A stretch of 64,000 nt of DNA from Neolewinella persica DSM 23188. Its GTDB lineage: Bacteria > Bacteroidota > Bacteroidia > Chitinophagales > Saprospiraceae. Below the pieces are notes generated by a model. It was not told the origin of the DNA and ran no database searches. It saw nothing but the letters and a program-made list of their open reading frames with translations. The stretch is from the NCBI RefSeq assembly GCF_000373105.1, contig NZ_KB890458.1, positions 62,001 through 126,000 of the forward strand, in the 5' to 3' direction. Positions 38,654-46,388 of the stretch are shown one piece after another; positions within the stretch are counted from its first letter, which is position 1; every line of letters begins with the position of its first letter. The position numbers were made by a program, and so were the translations under genes.

Positions 38654-38897
38654 TTGCGTAAGCGTAGGGGAGTAGTAGATAGTTGGTTTTGGCGCTCTCG
38701 TGTGAATGGAGGGCAAATATAGGGTACTGGGGGCGAGATTTTGGAAAGATGTGCTACCTCGACCTTTACAAACAGCCTCTTGTACAGTTCCTGTTCGTCC
38801 GTCCCCGTCTTTGCAGCCCCGCTTAGTTATTCCCTTCGGTCATGCTCTCCGCTTCGCTCCTGGTCAGAGACCGGGTTGCCCTAAACGCCCTTGCAGC

Positions 38898-39125
38898 TTG
38901 CTAGGAACCTCGTGCCGACTGGAGCAGGAATGCCGCGTCAATATGGAAACGATGTGGTTGACCAGAAATTCGCAGCCGAAACATAAAACCATTGCTGAAT
39001 TTCCAGAAACTTATCCAAAGCTGATTAAGAGGGTATTTCGCGACTACGTTCTGCTATTGAAGGATCGGGATTTGATCCTGGTCACGTCCCAGACAAGCTT
39101 GAAAAGCAATACGTTTTCGGTATTT
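38898..39125 (+). pseudogene. decayed IS1182-family transposase fragment
   Basis: About 76 codons in one frame read SCRLEQECRVNMETMWL, then HKTIAEFPETYPKLIKRVF and RDYVLLLKDRDLI. This matches, in order, the IS1182 transposase pattern SSRRLExExxRNxExMWL, DFKTIADFRxDN, AxxxVFxxFVLL and LIGG. The catalytic region downstream is missing and the upstream 190 codons are not recognisable. No inverted repeats or target duplications were found. The surrounding 738-bp gap (38654-39391) otherwise holds only low-information sequence, with an AT-rich stretch after 39120 and the promoter of the next gene. Confidence 0.6.
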
Positions 39126-39268
39126 AGAGCAGCAGCTATAAAAGCCATCATTCTGATGGTTTCAGATGAATTGTGGACTATTAATATAATTGATTTGTAA
39201 TTTAATAAGTAGTCTTAATCACCCAATTAAGTAGTTATACCCATTATTAATAATGCGCGTTTTTACGC

Positions 39269-39299
39269 TTGCGCTCCCTTGTCTGCCGTACTAATTTTG
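39269..39299 (+). promoter_or_regulatory. Bacteroidota-type promoter for the glycine-rich protein gene
   Basis: TTG (39269-39271), a 20-bp spacer and TAATTTTG (39292-39299): both match the -33 TTG / -7 TAnnTTTG consensus and spacing. The predicted start is about 85 bp before the ATG. Confidence 0.55.
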
Positions 39300-39391
39300 G
39301 TGTATCAAGGCAACGGGGAGGAGCGAATCACTTTCGGTTAAATCTTTTCCGGTGCCATTTTTTTCACCTCTTTATTTAAATCATTGTTATT

Positions 39392-39847
39392 ATGGAAAAT
39401 CAAACCACTTTCCAGGCTGAAGCTACCCACCAAGCCAAGCAGCGTCACCTCGTCGAGATGTCGAAACTCCACGCCAACCTGAAGTTGGATGCGCAGGCCT
39501 ACACAACTACCGTGGCATCGGGATCTTGTGCCTTCGTATTCCTGTACCTTCAGTGCGACTGTAACCTCACTTTTTCCGATGGATTAAATCTTACCTTCAA
39601 TGGTAAAGGTATTGTAGCGGGGCTTGGTGCTACGGGCTCTATGGCCGGCCAGGCTTCCTTCAACGTAGATCCACATACGTTGAAAGGCGCGAGTGGCATT
39701 TCTTTCGAAGCTGCCGCCATCGGAGTCGGAGTCGCTGGCTTTCAGGTAACCTGGTATAAGGACAACCAGTATATCGGTCACGGAGAATTTGCCGGAGCCG
39801 GAGCACAACTTGGTACGCCGGGTGGCGGCTGGGGCACCTTCTCCTAA
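39392..39847 (+). CDS. small glycine-rich beta-barrel-like protein without signal peptide
   Basis: 151 residues. The first 35 are polar and helical (AKQRHLVEMSKLHANLKL). From about 36 a strand-rich region begins with Cys-containing SGSCAFVFLYLQCDCNLTF. Gly-rich strands follow: GKGIVAGLGATGSMAG, GISFEAAAIGVGVAGFQVTW, IGHGEFAGAGAQLGTPGGG. The alternating GxG strands and the last GHGEFAGAGA-type strand resemble the Vap (virulence-associated protein) eight-stranded barrel, although no secretion signal is present. That link is weak. It has the best promoter in the window and its own terminator, so it is probably expressed. It borders the IS remnant. Confidence 0.7.
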   Translation: MENQTTFQAEATHQAKQRHLVEMSKLHANLKLDAQAYTTTVASGSCAFVFLYLQCDCNLTFSDGLNLTFNGKGIVAGLGATGSMAGQASFNVDPHTLKGASGISFEAAAIGVGVAGFQVTWYKDNQYIGHGEFAGAGAQLGTPGGGWGTFS

Positions 39848-39911
39848 TTACTTTCGGGTAGCCGTTTTGTCCATCAGGACTATCGGATTTTAGTATCGCC
39901 GATGCTGAAAG

Positions 39912-39949
39912 CGGTCATCAGGTGCCTTCGCGCACAAGGTGACCGTTTT
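39912..39949 (+). terminator. terminator after the glycine-rich protein gene
   Basis: CGGTCA / TGACCG stem with a 22-nt loop that can pair further, followed by TTTT. Confidence 0.5.
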
Positions 39950-40118
39950 CGGAGTCGGCTTTGCTTTTTTAAGCGTACACCGCTATACACATGGCGTTGC
40001 TTTTTCCCAACGTACATTCTGTGATCTTTATGGAAAATCGACCGTAAAGTGGGTCATGTATATTCCCATAAAGCGCAATTATGATAAAATAAGAAGTAAC
40101 GCTTATTGACCTATTCTC

Positions 40119-41357
40119 CTAAATCCCACTAATAACCACCACGGTGTCCACCCCCCAAGGTGGATTAGGTGGCTTACGGCGCGCACCATTGTCCAGATCA
40201 AAAATACCAAAGATGACCGGCAGGTCGTACCGGTGTGGCGGGTACGGGGTGAAGCCGTCAGTCAGCACCAGAATAGAGTCTGGTCGGGGAACTTGCTCCA
40301 GCGCGGCTTCGATCCCTGCAACCATATTGGTGCCACCGCCGCCAGCCAGCTGATGAACCTTAAAGGCTTCGGCAGCAGCCACCAGGGTAACGGGCTCGTA
40401 GACCTTGTTGTCACAAGGAATGATCGTTACGGGGTATTGAAAGACGCGTAATACACCGGCGACCTCGGCCAGCGCGCGTTGCAGGAGGTCCGGGCCCATA
40501 GAGCCGGAAGTGTCGACCACAACAGTAATTCGGGCGGTTTTATCTCCCCTTAATGAGGGTGTGAGAATGGGATGGTAGACCGATTGCCGCCGGCTGGGCC
40601 GTTGGAAACTGTAGTCGATCCGGCTACCCAGTCCTTTGCGAATGGCGACACTCATGCGGTGGCCGAGACTGCGTCGCCAGTCGACTTGCGGGACTAGTGT
40701 GTCTTCGGCCCAGGAGCGCCAGCTTTCGGGGATACTGCTGTTGCCTGCCTTCCGGATACGTTGTGCCACTTCCCGGCGTAACACCTGATCGTCGAGCGAG
40801 CTGATGTGCTGTCGTTCATTGCCCGCTTCCCAGTCCCGGGATTGGTTATGGACGCCGCTGCCGTCGTCGTGTGGAGCTTGCAAGTCCGGATGGTCAGAAA
40901 ATATGGTGGCGTAGTAGACTTCAGCTAAGAGGCCACGTTCCAGTCCAAAGGCGTCGGGTAACATCCCCGGATAATGCAGCGGCATGGTGAGGCCAGCCCA
41001 TTGGCCGTCGTTGATCTCGAAGTCTGCCGCAATGTTCCAAAGCCTGGCGGCTTTATCTCCCACCAGGTTGCCGTCCTTAGCCCGCTCCGCGTGCTGTCGT
41101 AGCCGATGGCTGATCTCGTGAACCCAGATAAAGCCAAGTTCTGCCAGGGCTTCAGGTCTTGGCCGGCGCGTCCAAATGTCTTCAACTACCTCCGGATTCC
41201 AGTATACGTTGTAGTGTAGGTCTATTGCTGCAACGTCGACGGACGGCGTCACCAGTATCCGGCAGCGAAAGAGTGCAGGTGCAAACCAGGGCAGCTTCTC
41301 CGCTGCGTAGGCACGAGCGAATCGAAGATGGTCAAGTAGTTCGTTAGCTGAGGACAC
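40119..41357 (-). CDS. HExxH metallopeptidase-like protein with C-terminal vWA domain (DUF2201 type)
   Basis: 412 residues. The N-terminal domain contains a zinc-protease motif HEISH (80-84) with DFEINDGQW further on, and AELGFIWVHEISHRLRQHA around it. The C-terminal half is a von Willebrand A-like domain with the MIDAS motif DTSGSM (282-287) and LVLTDGF, ending VVVISGI. This matches the DUF2201 putative metallopeptidase/vWA family. The start is GTG, and the gene overlaps the 3' end of the upstream MoxR-type ATPase gene by 14 bp, so the two are translationally coupled. MoxR ATPases typically remodel vWA partners. What this pair acts on is unknown. Confidence 0.85.
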   Translation of the reverse strand: MSSANELLDHLRFARAYAAEKLPWFAPALFRCRILVTPSVDVAAIDLHYNVYWNPEVVEDIWTRRPRPEALAELGFIWVHEISHRLRQHAERAKDGNLVGDKAARLWNIAADFEINDGQWAGLTMPLHYPGMLPDAFGLERGLLAEVYYATIFSDHPDLQAPHDDGSGVHNQSRDWEAGNERQHISSLDDQVLRREVAQRIRKAGNSSIPESWRSWAEDTLVPQVDWRRSLGHRMSVAIRKGLGSRIDYSFQRPSRRQSVYHPILTPSLRGDKTARITVVVDTSGSMGPDLLQRALAEVAGVLRVFQYPVTIIPCDNKVYEPVTLVAAAEAFKVHQLAGGGGTNMVAGIEAALEQVPRPDSILVLTDGFTPYPPHRYDLPVIFGIFDLDNGARRKPPNPPWGVDTVVVISGI

Positions 41358-42543
41358 TGATGAATTCGTTGAGGCCGGGATCGCTGAACAGGCTGGTGAT
41401 GTGGGTATGTACGTCGGCTAATTCATCGGGGCCTGCAGCCTGAGCGGCATTGACCAGGTCGTGCATCCATTTTGTCCGGGCCAGGTCTTTGAGCGGGACG
41501 AAGACAACGTCACGCCGTCCACTACTGAAGGCCACCTCGGCCAGGGTGAGATAAACCCGGGAATAAGCAAGTAATTCATCCTCAGAGGAAACATGTTTCA
41601 ACTGGTCGTTCAGGCTGGCGAAGAGCACGAAGACTTCACCATCGTCAAAATCCTTCAGGTCAATGCTCGTTTTTCCGGACAGGAGCTCGACCGGGTCCGG
41701 CAGGCGCAGATTAGTCAGGTATTCGAGCAGCATGATGGCGACGGGTTCCCCAAGGCAACCAGTAGTAAGCTCGAAGAGGACGTTGTTGTTACCTCCGTCG
41801 GAGAGGTGGTAGCCGAGGAGGTCCGCTGCGGCTAGCAGGGCTGCTGCAAAATCCCAGCTGCGAGGACTTGCGAAGCCGTATTTGTTTTCTTCCGGGCTGG
41901 CGTGCAGCGCATCGGGTTTGATGCGGAAGAAACCCGTGATCTTTGTCTGGTACTCCCGAAGTTTCTCGGCGTGGGCTGCAGGATCAATTTCGGGTAGTAC
42001 TCCCATCTCCCAGCCATGGTTGAGGGCGTTGATGTAGACGTCGGCGGGTATGTCCCAGTTAAGGTGGACGAAGCGGTTACGGAGTGGGGGAGAGAGCTCC
42101 CAGCCACCGACCATAAGGTCGGGCGGATTGGCCGCTGCCACAATCCTAACCCCGGAGGGTAGTGGGTGAAAACCAACTTTGCGTTCGAAGACGACGCGCA
42201 GCAGGGCAGATTGCACGGAGGGAGGTGCGGTACTTAGTTCATCGAGAAAGAGGATGCCCGTTTCGGTTTCTTTGAAATCGTCGACCCAGCGGGGGACAGC
42301 GTAATTTACTTTTCCGTCTTCGAGTACTGGAAGTCCACTGAAATCAGTGGGGTCATGAATGGAAGCGATCAAAGTGGTTACGGCCAGGTCTTTGGTGGCC
42401 AGGCCCTCGATAAAGCTGGACTTACCAACGCCGGGCCTGCCCCATAGCAAAACGGGGATTCCGGTCAGGCCCTGGGGAGAAGGGGTGGCCAAGGCAATGA
42501 GTAGGGCTTCGGCGCCGGTGGGGAGATGCTGAGATGTGTTCAC
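41344..42543 (-). CDS. MoxR-type AAA+ ATPase
   Basis: 399 residues. Walker A GRPGVGKS at 35-42, Walker B FLDE at 99-102 with GILFLDELSTAPPSVQSALLRVV, sensor segment VRIVAAANPPD, and then SPPLRNRFVHLNWD (arginine finger region). The C-terminal half is helical with a MoxR-like lid. Such ATPases act as chaperones for vWA proteins, often inserting metal ions or assembling complexes. The start is GTG. It forms a two-gene operon with the HExxH/vWA gene. No third partner is adjacent: the neighbouring genes are an unrelated lipoprotein and the glycine-rich protein. Confidence 0.88.
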   Translation of the reverse strand: MNTSQHLPTGAEALLIALATPSPQGLTGIPVLLWGRPGVGKSSFIEGLATKDLAVTTLIASIHDPTDFSGLPVLEDGKVNYAVPRWVDDFKETETGILFLDELSTAPPSVQSALLRVVFERKVGFHPLPSGVRIVAAANPPDLMVGGWELSPPLRNRFVHLNWDIPADVYINALNHGWEMGVLPEIDPAAHAEKLREYQTKITGFFRIKPDALHASPEENKYGFASPRSWDFAAALLAAADLLGYHLSDGGNNNVLFELTTGCLGEPVAIMLLEYLTNLRLPDPVELLSGKTSIDLKDFDDGEVFVLFASLNDQLKHVSSEDELLAYSRVYLTLAEVAFSSGRRDVVFVPLKDLARTKWMHDLVNAAQAAGPDELADVHTHITSLFSDPGLNEFISVLS

Positions 42544-42795
42544 GAAGATTAGTAAACGGGGAAGGCGATGGTTAGTTGAGGTTAGTGAGCTATTGATTAC
42601 ACTAATGGGTGTTTTCCGAACCGGACGCTCGCAGTACTCGAAAACCCTCCGTTCCGCTTCGGGTTCGAGACCTTACGAGGTCCTAATCGCCCTACTTAGT
42701 ACCTCGCAGCGTCTTCGTCAATAGAGCCGAAGGCGAAATTGAGGAGGTCCGCATCCGGTCTCAATTTGAAAAAGTCCAGTAGTCTGGCAATTGAC

Positions 42796-43473
42796 TTACC
42801 TGCTTACACCAATGTTGAACGTAATGTCGGCCTTGACCCTTACGGAGTCTGTGGGCATAATTGCCCGATATAAATAACCATTATATTCTAACTCGGCTCT
42901 CAGTAAAAACGCGTTGGATATTCGGCACTCGTTCCCCAAGTTGCCAAAAAGCTCGGGGGTTGCTATAACTTCAGCAGTAGGATCGGTCTTGGTGAAAAAG
43001 ACCCCCTCAATGTAGTTGATGGAACGAACGTGAGAGGTGTAATAGTCACCGTTGATGATGCAGGCAACTACAAAGTATACGTTGGGGTCATTGAAGATGC
43101 CTACACCGGTTTCCAGCACATTATTAAGATTTATAAATCCTTTGTCGGCTCCGGATTGGCCAAAATAATAGATAGCAACAGGAGGTCCCTGCCAACCTGA
43201 GTCGGTAGTGAGGTAGCCCCAGGAATAGCGCTCATAAAAATATTCGCCATGACTCCCTCCCGAAATTTGGGTGCTTCCCGCTACGTAAGGGCTGTTGCAC
43301 CAATCATCATAATGTGCATACAGTAGGGTGTCACTGTTCTCGAGGTTAGTAATGAAGAATTCAGTTGTTTCATGTTCTGCCGGTGGCAGGATGACCTCCT
43401 CATCATCGGGAGCGCATCCATTTATTTGAATGCCTAAGAATACGAGGAAGAGGAACCTGAAGAGTTGTTTCAT
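42796..43473 (-). CDS. lipoprotein of unknown function
   Basis: 225 residues with SPII signal (FLFLVFLGIQINGC; Cys20) and a Glu-rich start after it. The mature region is Tyr/Gly-rich with probable beta structure: ISGGSHGEYFYERYSWGYL, PPVAIYYFGQSGADKGFIN, AFLLRAELEYNGYLYRAIM. I do not recognise the family. It stands 252 bp upstream of the MoxR operon on the same strand. The gap holds only a weak inverted repeat (GACGCTCGCAGTACT with AGTACCTCGCAGCGTC). Confidence 0.7.
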   Translation of the reverse strand: MKQLFRFLFLVFLGIQINGCAPDDEEVILPPAEHETTEFFITNLENSDTLLYAHYDDWCNSPYVAGSTQISGGSHGEYFYERYSWGYLTTDSGWQGPPVAIYYFGQSGADKGFINLNNVLETGVGIFNDPNVYFVVACIINGDYYTSHVRSINYIEGVFFTKTDPTAEVIATPELFGNLGNECRISNAFLLRAELEYNGYLYRAIMPTDSVRVKADITFNIGVSR

Positions 43474-43617
43474 TAAAGGCTTGTTTAGGGTCTGTTAAAA
43501 GGTGGGACTTTCATCCCATTGCTAAAAGTAAATGACCGCCAGAGCGCAACCAAATCTAGGTAGAGAATAAATTTTAGGAGTGTCCGTCGTTTCCCACCTT
43601 GCTTTCGTCGACCTTTT

Positions 43618-43648
43618 TTTGCACCTGCGGCCCCGCCCTGCATATTTG
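43618..43648 (+). promoter_or_regulatory. candidate promoter of the DUF805 gene, containing a 17-mer copy
   Basis: TTTG, a 19-bp spacer and CATATTTG (one mismatch to TAnnTTTG) end 40 bp before the start codon. The spacer itself is the one-mismatch 17-mer GCACCTGCGGCCCCGCC (43621-43637). Confidence 0.45.
43621..43637 (+). repeat. dispersed 17-mer, one-mismatch copy (DUF805 promoter)
   Basis: GCACCTGCGGCCCCGCC, one mismatch to the consensus, lying between the putative -33 and -7 elements. Confidence 0.6.
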
Positions 43649-43687
43649 TATCATCAACAACAAAAGAACTTTAAAATACCCTCAAAA

Positions 43688-44089
43688 ATGATCTGGAAGA
43701 ATTTTATCCTCGCACTTAACAATTACCTGAAATTTGAAGGAAGAAGCCGCCGGGCAGAATTCTGGAGTTTCGTTTTGGTAACGATGTTGTTCGGAGCCGC
43801 TGCGAGTTTTTGGGATAACCTGATTTTCAACGAAAGAGAATTCTTTGAAGGTTTGGTAAACCTGGCCTTCCTGGTTCCTTCTATTGCTGTATCAACCCGT
43901 CGTCTTCACGATATCGGTCGCAGCGGCTGGTGGCAATTACTTTGGCTGACGGGAATTGGTGGTTTAGTGCTGATTTACTGGTACGCTCAAGACAGTGACA
44001 GCAACCGCAACGAATACGGCAGTAGCCCCAAGTACGACTTCGTTGATAACGACAACGATACCCTGTACAATGATAATGAGATCGTCTGA
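43688..44089 (+). CDS. DUF805 membrane protein
   Basis: 133 residues. The start MIWKNFILALNNYLKFEGRS followed by RRAEFWSFVL is the DUF805 hallmark, with three to four hydrophobic segments (FWSFVLVTMLFGAAASFW, LAFLVPSIAVS, WWQLLWLTGIGGLVLIYW) and the STRRLHDIGRSGWW motif. The acidic tail (DNDNDTLYND) is short. The function of DUF805 is not established; it is a small inner-membrane protein. The start ATG was chosen over longer in-frame possibilities because it gives the family N terminus and is preceded by the promoter-like element. Confidence 0.88.
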   Translation: MIWKNFILALNNYLKFEGRSRRAEFWSFVLVTMLFGAAASFWDNLIFNEREFFEGLVNLAFLVPSIAVSTRRLHDIGRSGWWQLLWLTGIGGLVLIYWYAQDSDSNRNEYGSSPKYDFVDNDNDTLYNDNEIV

Positions 44090-44119
44090 TCTCGCCGATA
44101 AATTTTATGCATCAGTTTC

Positions 44120-44154
44120 GTGGCGATGTCTCTTATGGGGACATCGCCACTTTT
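44120..44154 (+). terminator. terminator between DUF805 and ccmB
   Basis: 11-bp perfect stem GTGGCGATGTC / GACATCGCCAC with a 9-nt loop and TTTT tail. It serves the plus strand; the reverse strand has no U-tract. Confidence 0.85.
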
Positions 44155-44164
44155 GTTGAAGCGC

Positions 44165-44824
44165 CTAGTCCCGCCAAACAAACGGAAACAACACCAAGCC
44201 CACAGCCAGCGCCAATAAGTCGATGGCCAGTGCCAATAGAAGGTAAGAGGTTTCTTGTCCGGAGGTCAGCCCAACGGCGTAGCCTCCAGCATTGACCAGT
44301 AAATAAAGCAGTGGAATAACCAGCGGAAAACTAAGCACCGCCATTAAGGTGCCACTGCCGCCAGCCCGGGCCGCCAAAGCGGCTACGAAGGTAAGGATCG
44401 CACTCAGTCCGGCTCCGGCCAGCATCAATGCCAGGATGAAATAGCCTGGTTCGAGTACATAATTCTGTGAGGTAAAGAAACCCAGTAAAGCCCAGGTCAG
44501 CCCACTCACGAGCCAAATGATCAGGGTGTTGTAGAGGAATTTACTGATCAGTAAAGCCTCCGGTCCGGCCAGGGTGTAATAGTAGTAATGTCGTTTACCT
44601 CCCTCCCTAAGGAAGCTTCGTCCTGAAGCAACCGTTGCTCCGAAAAACAACACTACCCAGTATAAAGCGTTAAAGGTCATGGGGCTGAACCGCTGCACCG
44701 CAAAATAAATAACAACGGTGGTTGCTGCCACATAGAGTAGTACGCTTCCAAGGGCATATCTATTCCTCCATTCCGTCCTCACCTCCCACCCCAGGAGGTG
44801 AATTATTTGCCGTAGGGTGCTCAT
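44165..44824 (-). CDS. ccmB: haem exporter subunit CcmB
   Basis: 219-residue six-TM permease of the CcmABC haem exporter used in cytochrome c maturation. The N-terminal cytoplasmic stretch LGWEVRTEWRNRYA is followed by TM1. The conserved GRSFLREGGKRHYYYYTLA loop contacts CcmA, and the remaining helices are Leu/Ala-rich. No ccmA, ccmC or other cytochrome c genes are adjacent; Bacteroidota often have ccmB away from the rest. It lies 62 bp from the divergent amidase gene. Confidence 0.9.
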   Translation of the reverse strand: MSTLRQIIHLLGWEVRTEWRNRYALGSVLLYVAATTVVIYFAVQRFSPMTFNALYWVVLFFGATVASGRSFLREGGKRHYYYYTLAGPEALLISKFLYNTLIIWLVSGLTWALLGFFTSQNYVLEPGYFILALMLAGAGLSAILTFVAALAARAGGSGTLMAVLSFPLVIPLLYLLVNAGGYAVGLTSGQETSYLLLALAIDLLALAVGLVLFPFVWRD

Positions 44825-44886
44825 GGCGCTAAGGTAAGCGCTTGACTTACTATCTTGCGCCTTCCCTGGATTATTGTCTTTCCCTT

Positions 44887-46122
44887 ATGCCATTGAAACA
44901 GCTCTTTTTTACATTATCTCTACTTGTTCTCACTTCGACCCTGGCGGCCGAGCATCTGCTCGTGACTGCACAAAAAGGCGATGGTATTTATGCTGTGTTG
45001 CGCCGCTACCAGTTGTTAGACTATAGTTGTAACCTCGAAGAATTTTACCGACTGAACAGTCTGAAACCGAATGCTAATCTCCTGGTGGGGAGAACCTATA
45101 AGCTGCCCATCGAAGTAGTTAACTATAATGGTAAGAGCATCCGGAGCTCAACGGGGAATGAGGATTTTACCCGGGCACTGAACATCCAGTATTACAATGA
45201 GGAATTGCTGGAATTGGAGGTTCGCTCCAAGGATTTCCGGGAGGATAAAATCCTGTATGTTCCTTACCACATCGATAATTGCTACGAGGAGAACCTGAAA
45301 GCTGCGCCGGAAGAAATCGTTGGTACCGGAGAGATCGCCAAAACGGGAGGGAACCCCGACAGCCTGGCGCAGGTGCCGAGCCAGGTGACGACGAGTGCCT
45401 ACCGGACCTTCAACATTTTTGGCGAAAAGTATGCTTATGTTCCTAAGATGGACGATAAGCTCGCCGGCCGGATCTTCTACGTCGTCTCCGGACACGGTGG
45501 CCCCGACCCGGGAACGATCGGTAAGCGATCAGGTCATCACCTACACGAAGATGAATATGCTTACGATGTAGCCCTGCGGGTAACCCGTAACATCCTGGCC
45601 CACGGCGGTACGCCCTACATGATTATCCGGGATACTGACGGCATCCGTGACGAGCGCTACCTGAAAGGAGATAAAGACGAGACAGCCTGGGGAGGGCAAC
45701 CAATCCCTTACCAACAAAAAGCCCGGCTGGGACAGCGCAGCACCATCATCAATAAGCTTTATGATGAAAACCTGGCTAAAGGCATTACGGACCAGACAAT
45801 GTTGGCCATCCACGTAGACAGCCGGCAAAAAAACAAAACAATTGACCTCTTCTTCTATCATTTCGAGGGAGACCTCGTGGGCGCCAAACAGGCCGAACGG
45901 ATGCACACCATGATAAAAACGCAATATGACCGGGTACGGAAAGGCCGTGGCTATACCGGCACCGTAGGTGCACGTGACCTTTGGGTGCTCCGTGAAACCA
46001 AACCAAGTGGCGTTTTCATCGAACTGGGCAATATTACCAATCCATCGGACCAGGTCCGGATAGTGGAGCCGAGTAACCGGCAATTGATTGCGGATTGGCT
46101 GGTGATGGGACTGTTTAAGTAG
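44887..46122 (+). CDS. N-acetylmuramoyl-L-alanine amidase with LysM-like domain
   Basis: 411 residues: signal peptide (LFFTLSLLVLTSTLAA), LysM-like domain (LLVTAQKGDGIYAVLRRYQ through GRTYKLPI), a linker, then an Amidase_3 domain. Zinc ligands: His203 in VVSGHGGPDPGT, a Glu in HLHEDEYAYD and His309 in AIHVDS. The catalytic Glu379 lies in FIELGNITNPSD. It cleaves the amide bond between MurNAc and the stem peptide during cell separation. The start is the second ATG, which directly precedes the signal. It is divergent from ccmB. Confidence 0.9.
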   Translation: MPLKQLFFTLSLLVLTSTLAAEHLLVTAQKGDGIYAVLRRYQLLDYSCNLEEFYRLNSLKPNANLLVGRTYKLPIEVVNYNGKSIRSSTGNEDFTRALNIQYYNEELLELEVRSKDFREDKILYVPYHIDNCYEENLKAAPEEIVGTGEIAKTGGNPDSLAQVPSQVTTSAYRTFNIFGEKYAYVPKMDDKLAGRIFYVVSGHGGPDPGTIGKRSGHHLHEDEYAYDVALRVTRNILAHGGTPYMIIRDTDGIRDERYLKGDKDETAWGGQPIPYQQKARLGQRSTIINKLYDENLAKGITDQTMLAIHVDSRQKNKTIDLFFYHFEGDLVGAKQAERMHTMIKTQYDRVRKGRGYTGTVGARDLWVLRETKPSGVFIELGNITNPSDQVRIVEPSNRQLIADWLVMGLFK

Positions 46123-46315
46123 GCGAAAAGTCGCTGACTCCTTTTCTCGGTAAACGGGCCTTCGGCCCTGGTAGACGGCCTTCGGCCTTGCAGATTGATA
46201 GGCTACCGCATGAGGCAGCTCGCTTCGCTCGTACGGCTTCGCCTACCGTGAATAGTAGCAAAATTTGATCAAAATGACGGTAAGACTTGCAGGCGTAGCC
46301 TGAGGATTGTTTCTT
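46123..46315. other. intergenic region with short hairpins
   Basis: 193 bp with GGGCCTTCGGCCC and GGCCTTCGGCC hairpins (about 46156-46180) behind the amidase gene, and inverted GCTCGCTTCGCTCG / TACGGCTTCGCC words. No gene is supported. Confidence 0.5.
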
Positions 46316-46388
46316 CCGACAACCCGACAACCCGACAACCCGACAACCCGACAACCCGACAACCCGACAACCCGACAACCCGACAACC
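46316..46388 (+). repeat. octanucleotide microsatellite (CCCGACAA) of about nine copies
   Basis: Perfect 8-bp tandem repeat of 73 bp that ends at the base before the queG start codon, so the whole leader and ribosome-binding region are repeat. Because 8 is not a multiple of 3, a change in copy number would change any reading frame passing through it and the promoter-to-start spacing. Confidence 0.9.

Noticed and set aside
38706-38897. Upstream part of the open frame containing the IS1182 remnant
   Set aside because: The sequence before the transposase-like segment is Pro/Arg-rich and has no transposase features; it looks like read-through of non-coding DNA.
42544-42795. Open frame near 42536-42724 as a gene after the MoxR operon
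   Set aside because: It overlaps an inverted repeat and gives a low-complexity Arg/Ser-rich product without features.
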